Of a DNA stretch of 64,000 bases, positions 1 through 19,875 are shown piece after piece. The stretch comes from Toxoplasma gondii ME49. Lineage: Eukaryota > Apicomplexa > Conoidasida > Eucoccidiorida > Sarcocystidae. A model generated the notes under the pieces. The model saw only the letters and a list, made by a program, of their open reading frames with translations. It was not told the origin of the DNA and searched no databases. Position 1 is the stretch's first letter. Each line of letters begins with the position of its first letter. The translations under genes were made by a program, and so were the position numbers. The stretch lies in contig NC_031480.1 in the NCBI RefSeq assembly GCF_000006565.2, positions 264,144 to 328,143 of the forward strand, read 5' to 3'.

Positions 1-211
1 AGCATACAGGTGTGAAATTCGCCTGGGAGGCAACGCAAGCACACAGATACGAACGCCTTCTCCAGTTACGCATGCACCTGCTTGTGACGCCTCGCCAAAC
101 AGAATTGCTCGCGAGTCAGGACGAATTCCACTGAAAGAGAGGTACGGCGACAAGCGTCAGCACACATGGGGAGACCTCGTTCACTTCATTTTCTTTCAAG
201 AACCGGGGACA

Positions 212-1381
212 TCATGTCAGCGCGGAAGCGTCTGCGTACTTGGAAGAGGCCGCAAGGCGTGTAACGCCTTCGAGAAGACGAGAGAGATGGTCTTCATCGA
301 AGAAGTACAACTGCCGAATCGCTTGCGCAACCAGCGCCTCTCGAAAGGCTCCGGACGGCGCAGGAACGAGGTCCCAGTGTCGCTGAAGAACACAGAGAAG
401 ATGCAGAGAGCAGAGACAGTGTGTGTCTGCTTTTTCGCCCAGGACTAGTCGTCCTTCCACATGCTTTTTGGGAGGAGCACCACAGTTTTTACGGCGGTGC
501 AGACAGATGTGGAGACTGCACTTTCTTGAACAAAGGGGACTCTTTCCGTGCTCCTGTTTTTTGACGAACGCGCGACTCGGCCAAAAACGTCCTGAGTGAG
601 CCGGGTGGTAGAACGGACTTCACCAGTGCGGCAACTAGACCTGGGGGGACAGCGTTTCTTGAAACTGTTGTGCATTTACGGCATCCTGCGGGCAGAGCAC
701 CACCTGAAGTTATTCACGGGTGCCTCATGAATCCCAGTCGCGTCTTCAGAGCTCGACGCGCAGGAGTTTCAAATGCTCCATCAAAAAACGACTTCAGAGC
801 TTGCAGAGACCGCAGTCTCCACAGCTTCTGAGCCGCTTCAAAAAGTCAACAGATGGAAGCGAACGAGGAGATAGAAAACGACAACGCTTCTGCGTCGCGT
901 CGGCCTCTGCAACTGTCCATCTTTCTTGTCGAATCCAGCCTGCGGAGCTCGGAGCATGCACGCTGTCTCTCTCTTGAAAACATCTAGTCTTTCGAAAAAC
1001 GACTTTCTGCCTCCTGCATGCAAACCTCCGATCCTTCTCGGGCAGGCGCGTCTCAGGATCCACTTACCACGAACGCCGTCAGATGTGCCGGTGAGGCCTC
1101 CTCCAAGCGCGCATGCATCAAACGACTTGTCTCCTCCGCAAGTTGCTTCATTTCTTCCTTCTTCGTCTCCTGAGACAAAAGCCGGAAATCCCCTCGAGAC
1201 AGATTCTGCAAAGGCGCTCGGGTCTCCACAGCGACACTCAACACAAAGCTGCACTCAAAATTTTCGTTCCCCACGATTCTCCTTCCCACCATAGAGAAAC
1301 CTATATTCATGCATGCGTATAAGCGCATACATGCATGTATGTCAATATGCATATAAATGTGTGTATGCGTATACATACATA

Positions 1382-1412
<31 letters not shown>

Positions 1413-3073
1413 ATTATGTACATATGCTAAAATTTGCAGTTTCGTATGCTTATTCGTGTATATCTCTGCATGTATAAATATCTGTGTAGGTGTATGAAAA
1501 TAGGATTGCATAGATTTGACACAAATATGTGCGGAAATCAGGTTCTTCCTCTTTTTTTTCGATTGTGCAATTACCGAAGAAGAGATGAGAGCCGAGACGG
1601 CTGCGCTGTGGAGACGCGCGAGGGAAGCGACGTCAGCGACGGGGAGAGAAGACTCGACAGCCTGCAGCACTGTTCCCTGAGAGAAACGAATGATCAAAGA
1701 AAAGTAAGGCGGGGAAGAGGTCGACGAACCAAAGAATGTGGAGAAGGGAGTGAGGAAAAACAGAAAGGCAACGAAGAGAGTAAGTTGAACGAGAGAAACG
1801 GAGGCAAGGAAGTTGAGAAAGCGATCTGATGCATGCGGCGTGAGAGAGAGACAGAAGCAAGGAAAGTGTCACGGGAGCGAAGAAGAACAAGGAAAAGAGG
1901 AGGAGTGAACAAGATGGAAGACTCTTCGAGGGAAGCCGATGCAGAACGTCAGACGCGAAAGGAGACCGGCGGAGACGACAGAGAGAGAGAGAGCAACGCG
2001 CGAAAGCGAGGAGAGGAACAAAGAAGAATGGAACTGAACGAGAAATGAGATTTGAGAAAGAGGGAGTCGACTGAAACATGAAACATCGGAGGAGAGACAG
2101 ACGTGAGACAGACCCAAACATACGAACTCACCAGGAGAGGAGGCAGGAGATCTTGACATCGCGGATCAAGTCCAGAGACAGAAGAAAGTTTCACGAGAGC
2201 AAAAAGCGCGCGCGACAAATCCTCGGGTGTACAGGCACCCAGCTGGTCCCCTAGACCTGGCAAGAATCCGGACAGGAGAAGTAGCACAGGCGTGGGCAAT
2301 ACGTCGGAAAAATCACAGAGAGAAAAAACTTGAAAAAATGCGGGGACAAACGAGGAAGAAGTACGGCCGATTGATACCTTCTAGCTCCACCGAAGAATCG
2401 GACTTGCAAGTCTCCAGGCGTATCCAAGAAACGAGGACACTCCAGTCAACGAAAGCAAAAGTTCGTGAGCCAGACGAGTTTCGAAATTTGACAACGGAAA
2501 GGACCAGCGTCACAAAAAGACGTTAAAGGGAGTGCTGGACTTGACCTATTTCTTTCAAGTGGAAAACGATCACGAGAGTAACGCTACCGAAGGACACAAA
2601 GGATGGCTCATTTCTGAATGCCTAAAAAAATCTGAAAAAACAGGGAGAAAAGAAGACTTCTCACGTTTGAGAACGTCGGGAAAGAAGTCGCGACTCGGAG
2701 CAGCGCGAGCGACAGTGGCAGCGAAGAGAACTTTGCACATGCTTCCAGGACTCAAGCTCTCTCGATGGTCATCCACTCTAACAAAGCAGAAACACACACA
2801 TGAACAAGTTGAACAACGCAAGCCAATTCCTTTCTTCTTCGTCTCCTTCTTTTCTTCGCGCCCTGCTGTCTCTGCAGATAGGTGCAGATAAGTGGACAGG
2901 TTACCGCACAGCTGCAACATAGAAGAGGATCAAGCGAGACACAAGAGCGTTTGCATCTCCACAGAAACCCACTAATGTACATATACATATATATATATAT
3001 ATATTTCTATGTGTAAATAAATGCAAATAAATACATTAAGATTCCCACTTGTGTCTGGCTACAACTACACATA

Positions 3074-3112
<39 letters not shown>

Positions 3113-4966
3113 TTTGAGAGATTCATGCTTGTGTATTTGTACAGCTGCATCTGTATAGTTGAATATACATATATATATATATATAGACATGGTGCTGTAT
3201 TTCGTCGTTTGTCCGCTGATACGCCAGAGGGATTGGATCGTTGGTTCTCACCTCTCGAGGCACCTGAGGAGCCCCCTGAAAAGACTGCTTTCTCTGTTTT
3301 TCAGCGTTTGTGTTTCCTCTGCGACGGCTGCTGCAGCTCGAGCGGCGGCTTCTGTGAGGGCGTGACTCTCTCGACTGGCTCCTCTGTTCTGCACTTCGCG
3401 TTCCGCGGTGAGTCCCGCAGCTTCCCCGTCTTGGTGGAAACCTCTCCGTTTCCTCCTGCCTTTCTCAGCTCGGTGCAGTGCCTGCACAACCGGCGAGAGG
3501 AGGGAGAGCAGCAGCCACCCCGATGGAGACAAGTGTACAGATGGCTCTCGCGCGCGCAGCAGCGGCGAGGCGCAAAAGAGCTCTGCCGCCTTTGTGTTTC
3601 TGCTGCCTTCTGCGTCCCCGTTCTCTGCTGCTGCAGCTGTCTCCGCGAGCAGAGGCGCGTTGACCGCATCCCGACAAGCTGCGAACGCCTCCATGGCGCG
3701 CGCAAGAGCGAGAGGCGCCGTCTCGTTCAGAGACTGCATGCGTTTTCCGTGGACGAGGAGAAGAGCGGTCGTCTGAAGGAGAGCAGCGTCTCGGCAGTTG
3801 GCCGCGAAAACGAGAGAAAAGGCGAGGTCGCAGAGATCCTCTGCCTCGCTCTCCGCGCCGCGAAACTGCAGCAGCAGTCCTGCATGCGCGACTAACCGCG
3901 CCACGAACCGCGGGTGTCTGTACACCTCAGGGAGGCCCGGCCGGAGCGCGTCCAAGAGGACGAGGCACTCGGGGAGTTGCATGCAAGGGAGGCGCTGCTC
4001 GACGCGTCCGAGCAAGGTGCAGACGACATTTTTCTCCACGACGCCGGCCTCGGCGCAGCCGCGAAAGAGGAAGGCAAGGGTGGAGTCCGGCGCATGCGCG
4101 GCCGTCGCTGCGGCTTGCCTCCCCAAGAGCGCGAGGAGACTGTCGAGGTGTTGAGGGAGATGCGTCGGCGAGAAGGACGAAGAAGAGAGAGAAACGGCGG
4201 GAGAGGGAGAGGGAGGCGGCCGTCTCTCAGAGACGCTGTACGCTGAGGGCGAGTGAGCGAGACTCGCAAGGACAACTGCGAGAGTCGCGGCATCCATCTC
4301 GTGGATGTACGCCGAGCCGCCGCGGAGAGGGAGAGCGAGGAGGTCCGGAAATCCCATGAAGAGAGCAGACGGCTGCACGGTGCGCTCGCGCCACCATTCG
4401 AACTCAGGATGAAGTTTATGCGGCGAGAAGCGTTCGGAGAGAGGACGCGGAGTGAAGATCTTGTTGTGCTGCTTCGACCAAGTCCGCTTCGACGGCGGCG
4501 TATACCACCGCAGGGAGAACGCGTACTGCGGAGGCAGAGCGACATGCAGCGAAGAAACCGACGGAAAGCGAGGCGTCGGAAGTTCAGAAAAACGCAAAGA
4601 AGCGAAGCACCGACGCGCAGACGAAAGCGAGGCAAAACAGAGCGAAGGACCAGGAGACGCGAGAGCGGAAAGAGAAGACAGAGAGGAAAGAGAAGAGAGG
4701 AGTCTATGCTCCGGATTTGAGGCTTTCGAGGCTGCGGGGAAGGACCTCTCGAGGGCGCTGCATGCACGTGGAAGGGCAGGAGAAGCCGTCGCGCATGGGG
4801 AAGAAGAAAGAGAAGCAGAAGAAGAAGAGGAAGAAGAAAGAGAAGAGGAAGGAGAATTAAGAGAAGAGGAAGGAGAAGAAGAAAGAGAAGCGGAAGGAGA
4901 AGAAGAAGAGAGAGAAGCGGAAGGAGAAGAAAGATGACAGCGGAAACGGCACCAAAAGACTTTCAT
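212..4966 (-). CDS. Helical-repeat (HPR/FAST-like) protein, probably mitochondrial
   Basis: Seven exons in transcription order: 3252-4966, 2665-2777, 2132-2256, 1575-1676, 1068-1205, 641-703, 212-382. All junctions are GT-AG and in phase, giving about 808 residues. The start is the first in-frame ATG; the upstream in-frame codon is TTG. The N-terminus is basic followed by a very Ser-rich tract encoded by a pure purine/pyrimidine run, compatible with an organelle presequence. The rest is Leu/Ala-rich paired helices, for example CLVLLDALRPGLPEV and TPEDLSRALFALVKL, the style of heptatricopeptide/FAST-kinase-like RNA-binding proteins of apicomplexan mitochondria. No RAP domain is visible at the C-terminus. 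The right end of the 1068-1205 exon is uncertain, because an in-phase acceptor lies further upstream. Family and localisation are inferred from helix pattern and composition only; the RNA target is unknown. Confidence 0.65.
3079..3110. repeat. (AT)16 microsatellite
   Basis: Uninterrupted AT alternation in the first intron of the helical-repeat gene, with two shorter runs close by at about 2.99 and 3.17 kb. Confidence 0.95.
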
Positions 4967-6967
4967 TTTGCGAGGGAGAAGCAAGGAAGAAGAGGACGAA
5001 GAGGAAGAAGAGGAAGAAGGTTAGTTGATACCTCCCTTCGTTCCTTTCAGAGAGCACGCAGACAAAACTCTGCTAGACGGCATATCCCCCTCACCCTTTT
5101 AGTTCCGAGTCAACAAGCGACTTTCTCCATTTTTCTTCCATCGACTCCGCGCTTTCCTGCTCCCTCTGGACTCCATGAACGTAACCTCTGTCGGCTTCTC
5201 CCTCTCATGTTCTCTCTCGTCTTGTTGCAAGTCGCGTCCTCTGAATAGTGAAAGCCGGCAGAAGACGCACGAGTTTCTTGAAAAGCGAGATTTGCGGAGA
5301 GTATCGAGAGACGAGAAGCATCGGGAAACGCGGCATTTTCTGTTTTCTGGCCAAGTTTCGTTCTCGCGCTGCATGCAAAGTTTCGCATGTCTGCGGATCG
5401 ACTGTCTCCGCGTCTCTGCACACGCTCTTTCTTCGCTCTTTCTTCTCTCGTTCTTCGCTCTTTCTTCGCTCGTTCTTCTCTCGGTCTTCTCTTCTTTTTC
5501 CTCGCTTTCTTCCGGTTTTCTCTCCCCTCTCTGCTGCCCTTGCGTGCTTTCTGTTGCGTCCGTTCCCTCTCCCTGCTGCCTTCTCTCGACGAGACTGGGA
5601 GGGAACATCTGTAGAAATCTGCTTTTCTCAGCCGCTGCCGTTTCAGCGAAAAGCGGCTGCGCCAGACAGGGGGGCAAAGTCGCGAGGCCTCGCGCGTTCC
5701 AGGTGCAGGGACCTCGTTTGTGCGTCGATTCTGGGCGTTTTTAAAGATTCTTTCGTACCCATCAGAAGCAGAGTCCCCCTTTTTTCTCGAGAACGCAATA
5801 TCCTCTTTTTAGAGAGCCTTCTGCGGCTCTTCTTCTCACCGAAAAGCGCCTCCAACCCCCGCGCAGGTTCGCAGCAGTCGCGGGAGAGGCGGCTTTCTCG
5901 TGCGCGGCAGTAGCGGAGTTTCCAGGTCGAGAAGTTTTTTTTTTCTGGACACAACACCGCTCTCGTTCTCGCGAGAAACTCGCGACAGTCTTTCCTTCTG
6001 GTCTCTTTTATGATTGTCTTCGCTTCTTTCATGCCGAGAAAACTGGTCCATTCGCAAGGAATCTGCACAACTGCCGCGCCGCATCTGCCGCGCCGCGGTG
6101 TCTCTGCAGCATTCGCGGTACGCTTTTCACCCGGAGCATTTGCGTTTTCCTTTCCAGAAAATTCCGTTTTTTTTTCTCGTCTTGTCTTTCCACGCGACAA
6201 CCGGCGTCAACACCAACGTTTCTTCTCCTTCGCTGGCGTTTGTTCTCGCAAATACTCCCAATGTTCTCCTGCCCCTCCTTACGCCGGAAACGCCGCGTTT
6301 CTCCGGTGTCTCTTTGTTTCCTTTGAAAAGAGAAAAGTAACTCCGAAGCCCCCAGTTCTCTCCCCTGCATTTCTTTGTTTCTTCTTCTCCTCTTCGCCCG
6401 GTGCATCGTGCCGCCTGTGTACCTTCTGCCCTGCTTTGGGGAATGCGTTTCGAGACGCCGCGCCTCTCTGCAGCGTCTCCTCCCCCTTTCCTCCTTTCGC
6501 GTATCTCTGGGGTTCTCGCGCATGTTTACCCCTTTCTTTCTCGGAATTCACAGACAGTCTCTCCCTCGTTTTACGCGTCGCGTCGCGTGGAAGAAGACGG
6601 AGACGAAGGAGATTGCGACGAAGCAGTGTCTTCATGGCGTCTCGTCTCTCGCGTCTCCACTCGACTTTCCAGACTCCGCCTCCTGCAGAAAGGAAGAACG
6701 TCTGAATTTCCTCCTCTTCTTCGTCTTCGAAAGCCGACAAATGTAGAGAGAGCCCTCTGTTTCTGAACGTGCTGTGATCTCTTCTGCGGCTTGCGACGTC
6801 ACGCCTCGCTATCTACGGAGAGGTGGACTTCTGGATCTGGGGAAGGCTTTCTCCCCTGCTTTTTCCTCCCATTTTTGCTGCAAGACAGAGAGAGAACGTT
6901 GGGTCTCCGACTCTCGTCGGTTCGCTCCGCGTTTTCAAGCTGTCTGTTTTTTCTTTTTTTCAAGAGC
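4967..6967. other. Divergent intergenic region with CT-rich leader
   Basis: Spacer between two divergently transcribed genes, presumably holding both promoters. From about 5400 the plus strand is strongly pyrimidine-rich (runs of TCTTTCTTC), the usual look of a 5' leader before a coccidian start codon. Open frames exist on both strands, but they are low-complexity Ser/Arg translations without domain signal, and I left them out. No TATA box is expected in this lineage and none was assigned. Confidence 0.5.
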
Positions 6968-14637
<7,670 letters not shown>

Positions 14638-14768
14638 GAAAGGCGTCGAACTGTGCAGCGACAGAGGGAACGTTTTCACTCTTTCTGTCTCTCGAGCTAT
14701 AGCTTCCAGTATGCACTTAATTTCATTGAAAATCTAGAAGGCGTTTAATTCTTCCATCACTTCGATTT

Positions 14769-15552
14769 ATGGAGAGAAAAGACGATTTGACACCCAGGTT
14801 TCTTGCGTGCATGCGTTTCGGCAACTACTCAGATGCATGCGTATCCGTGGATATTCCGGTGCATACTTGATAGTAAGATGCATTGCTTTTGAGTATCTCG
14901 ATGCATGCGTGAACACAGAGAGATAGAAATCGAGGGGTAATTTGCTTTTTCCGTGTACTTCTGTTGTCTCTCAGTACATTGATGTAGCATCTTTGCCTTG
15001 TATGGAAAGGTGGAATTATTTTGATTTTCGTAATAGCGAACGCGAAAGGGCGCTGACAGACTCTGGAGGATAGAGGCGCTTTTATGCCAACGTTCAGCGT
15101 CTTTACTCTTTTTTCCCCAATTTTTTTCTTTTCTTTTGAATTTTTGTGGCCGTTCACGCGCTTTCGCGAGTTCCCGCCGTTCACCTTTTCTTCTCGTCTT
15201 TTCTCATCCGCTTTTCTCGCTCTTCTGTCGGGAGGAAAGCCGCTTTGAAGGGAGGCAAAGCCGATTTCGGCACAACGCAGTTCGTCTCGCTCGTGAACGC
15301 AATATCAAAAACAGTTCCTTTTTCTGTGCCTTCATCCGTGGATTTCTACACAGAAACTCCGATGCAAATCAGTGTGATGCAGTTTGCGGAGGCGTCCGCT
15401 TCGCAGCTTCAGTCTCCTCATGTCCAATTCTTCGGGGAACCAGACGGAGCAACAGTTCGACACAGAAACTTGCTAAGCAAGAGACAGATGGACAAAGATG
15501 CTAAACGGAACAGCCTGGGCTGTGCATATATTTTCTGTATATATATACATGC

Positions 15553-15589
<37 letters not shown>

Positions 15590-16698
15590 TATGTGTATAT
15601 CTACAGCTGTGCTTGGCGTACGAACAAATGTATATATGTATATATGTAGCTACTCTCTGCGTATATATATGTATATATATATATATATATATACTGAGGT
15701 ATATGGGTACACGCTGAGATTATTGAAGCTGGTGTGTAGGAAGGGTGTTTAAGAGTGAGTAGTTGAGTTTTTTAGAGCTGAATTGTGCGCGTCAGCGAGC
15801 AATTCGTATCCGATGGCTGACGCTAGACTCGGTGTTCCACGACTTTTAGGCTTCGAGAAGAGACGGTTTTCTCTTGTGGGTGTCCGAGTTCCCTGCTTCA
15901 GATGTTCGCGTTCGTTTCGAGCAGAAGACTGAACTGAGGAGAGAAAGGCCGATAGCAGCTTGTGTGGACTGGCGCCTCACTCTCCACGGTTTTCTTTCCT
16001 GTTTTCTGTCCTGTCTTCTGCCGACGTTCGTCGCAGTCGGTCGCCTTTCGCAGAGCGGCGGTTGCGCAAACGCTGCCAAAAGTGAACGAAACGTGAGAAA
16101 ATCTCCAGCGACCCTTTTTCTCTGTTGCACACTGTTTTTGAGCAGCAGTGCTTCTGCTGGACACTCCCATTCAGATCAAGAATATGAAGCGGTTTTTTTC
16201 GAACCGACTACTTGGAGCACTGAGTTCTTTCTGGGCATGGCAGGTCGAAAGAAGAGTCGTTTGGGAAAGAAATACCAGGAGAGGCGAGAAAGGCATTTAG
16301 CATGCGTCATTAAAGAAAGAGTGTAAGAGGTAACTTTAGGCACAAAGACCATCGCCTTCAAGGATGCACCTCCATGCACCGTGCAATTCGCTCTCAGACG
16401 GTCTCGAGAAGAAAAGCAACGAAGCAAAGCACACTTGAACTTGCGCCCGGTTAACAACGACCCTCTTCAAGGAGAGAAAGTCGCCGCCTGTCAACACACC
16501 TCCGGAATCGTCTGCGCGCGCTTCCTTGCATGCGTCGCCACTCGCGCTCTGACTGCTTTGACGCATTGGTCGTGGCGTCGGTTTTTGAAAATCAGGGAGC
16601 TCCAGGCGCGGAGGTGGAAACCGGAGAAGAGACTGAGGAGATTCGCGAGAAAGCAGCGACGCGTGCTCGGTTCCGTCACTCGTCTGCTGTCTGAATAA
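14769..16698 (+). CDS. Unresolved plus-strand spliced coding region, product unknown
   Basis: Several stretches read like exons but I could not close one confident model. A possible first exon at 14769 (MERKDDLTP, donor in CCCAG|GTTTC) is in phase with an exon from 15235 containing FGTTQFVSLVNAISKTVPF and SSVDFYTETPMQISV. A second from 15850 reads DGFLLWVSEFPASDVRV. Then 16037-16092 (VAFRRAAVAQTLPKVNE), 16143-16243 (EYEAVFFEPTTWSTEFF) and one from 16340 (KTIAFKDAPPCTVQFALR) join in phase. Donors between the first three are weak. The 15.3-kb stretch vaguely recalls the C-terminal strands of a sliding clamp, but nothing upstream supports a clamp. Only about 130 bp separate the proposed start from the protease stop codon, which is tight for this genome. 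Treat as an unknown gene. Confidence 0.3.
14800..14910 (+). repeat. Short degenerate GCATGC-containing repeat
   Basis: About four diverged units of roughly 25 bp, each with GATGCATGCGT or a variant and a preceding TACTCA/GAGTAT-like block. It resembles the repeat in the protease intron at 11.3 kb but with different flanking words. It lies just after the protease stop, in the probable 3' UTR. Confidence 0.45.
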
Positions 16699-17946
16699 AG
16701 AGAAAAGAAACTCGGAAACACCGCAGATATCAACGCTGGAACACAAGTGTGAGTGAGGGCAGGTGGAAGCGTTGTCTGCTCCGTGGAGAGAACGGCTTCG
16801 ACTCGAGGGGGAAACGAGAAGGGAGGCGATGCGGTCGCGAGACTCGTTCTTTCAGATTCTGTCGCCGAGAACAGAAAACTGACGAGAAACCAATTCGATT
16901 TCCTGCACAGAACACAAATCCACACAGACACCTCGAGAAAACGTCTCGTCTTCCATTCCCCAAAAACGCTGAGAGAGGCATGACAACTGGTAATTCCGTA
17001 TACATATGTATACATATACATATATACATATATATATACTGTTGATGCACATGTAAACTCATGTGATGTCTATTGATGTTTACCTAGATGGATATGTGTG
17101 TATCAATGGGTGCCACGTTCAAGTTTTTCAGTGGAGGAACGCATGTCCGTGCATTCGACACTCCCCACGTCAGTCCATGTTCGTTGAGGACTTGTAGACA
17201 CGGATACATAGATGTGTATATCTCAAGTATGCATGCATATATATATATATATATATGTATATGCATATATGTGCATATATATATATATATATATGTGCAT
17301 GTATTTGGTTATTGTCTTCGATTCTTGCCACAGAAGGGATTCCAAGTTTGTCCATTTCGGAGACGTGTGTAGGGAAAGAGCGCGTTGTTCTAAGAAAGTG
17401 AGCGTTCGTCGAGAGGGACATAACTCGAGCCTTTTCTCTTTTCTCATTCAGAGCAGACGCCTATGTTGCCCCCCGTAACTCTCCCTTGGTCTTCCTAAAG
17501 CGAAAGCTCGGAACTTGCACAGAGGCGTCGGTCATTTCACGCTGACTGCGCTACTCCGGCTTGTGTACAGAAAGATTCGAAGTCTGAATTGCACTTCTTT
17601 CAAACACATGCATGCACCGCTGAACTATAGTCGCCTCGGAACCTAAGGGGGCGAAGCGAAGAAGCACTGAGCTCTGGGTGTATCGAGATCGAGAGGGAAA
17701 AGATGAAGAAGGAAGAAGCGCGCAGATTCTCAGATTGACATGTAAACAAGGAGACACAACTTCCCCTTTCGATCCCACCACAACCTTCAATCTCGCTCTT
17801 CAAGCCTACTAAAAATGAACATCAGAAAAGCGCAACGCTACCTTTTGTCTTCGTTCACTGCAGAGATACATATTTGCATTTACAGATATGTGTGTTTCTA
17901 AATGCACATGCTTATGTAATTCATGTCGTTACACTCATGTTTTCAG

Positions 17947-18326
17947 CGTCTTCTGATGGCTCTGCGACTTCGTCGAAAGCAAAGAGCGTGAGAGTGCAGG
18001 TGCTGCGCCCTCTCGGAATGCCAGGCAGGTTCGGCTCGAGCATTCTGGGCTGCTACGCATGCAACCGTTTTTTTTAAGACTCTTTGTTGTCTTCTTTTTC
18101 TCAGTTTGTGCTCTCTCGGAGAAGGGTCTTCTCTTTCTTGTGGAGAGAACGGAAGCGGCTCTGTGAAACGTGGGGAAAACTTTTTGTGAAAGAGACAACG
18201 AGACTGACAGACCGCGAAGAGGAACCAAGTGCGTTTTCCTTTGGAGCGTCGAGTGTATGGACGCCAGACACGGCCGGAGAAAGCGCAGACGGGTGTCGGA
18301 AATTCTCGACTTTGGGGAAGAATTGA
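17947..18326 (+). CDS. Possible two plus-strand exons, product unknown
   Basis: After a good acceptor (TGTTTTCAG) at 17946 the frame reads SSDGSATSSKAKSVRVQVL; after a second strong acceptor (TTTTTCTCAG) at 18104 one frame reads WRERKRLCETWGKLFVKET and runs to a stop at 18326, while another reads CALSEKGLLFLVERTEAAL and stops earlier. The donor joining them is weak in every phase, so frame and linkage to the upstream exon-like segments are unknown. This could be the 3' end of the gene begun near 15 kb or a separate small gene. Confidence 0.22.
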
Positions 18327-19875
18327 ACGAGAAAACGCGCAAGAAAACTTTGAGACTTCCTCGGCTTTAAATTGCGACTCTGATGCACAGCATTCCAACC
18401 ATGTGCATGCACAAACGTCCATGCCAGCACCACAGCTTTCCCGTCGCTTCGTCCACCTGAGGAGGGCGAATCACGTCGCATAACTCGATACAAATTTGCA
18501 GAAATAGATGCATATATTCTCGTATGCATACACAAAATGTAGGTGAAGAAATAGGTAAAAAGACTTATAGCCGTATCTCGTTATATCAACTACATCAATT
18601 CGCAGATACAGAAAAGCACTTAAATTCAGATCGCTTCCATGTCTGAACGTAGGGAATATCGCCTGCTGAGGAATGAGACAGGTTTTCACGGACATAAACA
18701 TCCTGACAGCTTCTGTGGAGAGGACTCCATTTATCTGTTTACCACGTGACTCCGCTTCTCTCTTCACGTATACACGTATTTGCATGGACATATGCGCATA
18801 CATACTCCTATTTATATATATATATATATGTATACATGCACATATGTATATATTTATGCATTTTTATACAAGCGTTGGTCCATTTTTGAGGTGGCAGAGA
18901 AACCACGCGGCAGCGTCCCGTGAACAACGCGGTGGGGTGAACGAAGTTCACTCCGCATCGGGGACAGAAGCCTCTGTTACTCTTTGTCATCTCTCCAAGG
19001 CCAAGTGAATCTGACTAACTCTGCGTAGACTTCTGAGCAATTTGTGACAAAACAAAAGTATCTGCATGTTCAATCGGAACAGCTCTCTGAAAGGAAATGC
19101 CTTTCCCGTGCGTTCTAGGACGTACGCAGAGCCAGACGCTCACCGTTCCCCCTGGAAGGCTTCAGGCCTTCGTTTTCCAGATCCATATTCTTTTGTGCTT
19201 TCCACGACCAGCAGGTTGACTGCACGGTGAATTTCCACACCCTACGAAGACAACTCGAGTCGCGAGTTCTCTGTTCTACGCGTGAGATCTGATTTCCGGA
19301 TTTCGCTCGTGAACGCGCGAATTCGCACGCATCTACAGCTGCGGGGAAACTCTTCAGAAAAATGCGGTTTTCTCGTGGGCGCGTCTCGGCGCCGGGCCGC
19401 CCTGTGTCGGCAGCGAGCGAAAAAACCACGGCAGCTGTCCCTTGGCCTTCTTTGCAACGTCGCTTCTCTCTGCGTCTCTCCCGCCTCGGCAACGGACGAA
19501 ACGCGAAGGAAAGTCGGCGACTTTCAGCGTTTTTCACTTCTTCGGAAAGTCACGGAACGCATCAACTCTTGAACGCATTGACAGGCACCATGGAGAACAC
19601 GATGTACTGTTACACGAGTGCCAGAGACCTCCTTCTCACAAGTGATTGCTTCGAGCCACCATGCAGGTACGGCAACTGCGCGCAACGCATGGCAGATTGC
19701 TCGACAGAACTCAATGGCAAAAGTAACGACGTGAGAACTCTTCACATTTTCCGCTTCCTCTCTCTGGATTCTTCGACACGGCTCGACAGAGAGACCCCCG
19801 CAGAGTACACTGCATGCACTGGGTGACTTCGGAACTTTTGCTTGTTCTCCTTCGCTCTCTAAATGGACATGGTTT
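18327..19875. other. Spacer, no supported gene
   Basis: This stretch lies between the doubtful plus-strand exons and the end of the minus-strand secretory-protein gene. It holds a short AT run near 18.82 kb and frames with no domain or splice support. The right part probably contains the 3' UTR of the minus-strand gene. Confidence 0.4.

Noticed and set aside
4395..4410. GAGTTCGAATGG on the minus strand resembling a tRNA T arm
   Set aside because: It is coding sequence (PEFEWW) of the helical-repeat protein.
5099..6746. Many open frames of 100-230 codons on both strands
   Set aside because: They are Ser/Arg or Lys/Glu low-complexity translations of a CT-rich leader, with no domain or splice support.
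6791..6967. Earlier start for the protease
   Set aside because: The codon at 6791 is TTG; the first in-frame ATG is at 6968.
18105..18175. Rad1-like reading CALSEKGLLFLVERTE
   Set aside because: It recalls the N-terminal clamp motif of Rad1, but no following exons continue the family, and the upstream clamp-like piece would be in the wrong order.
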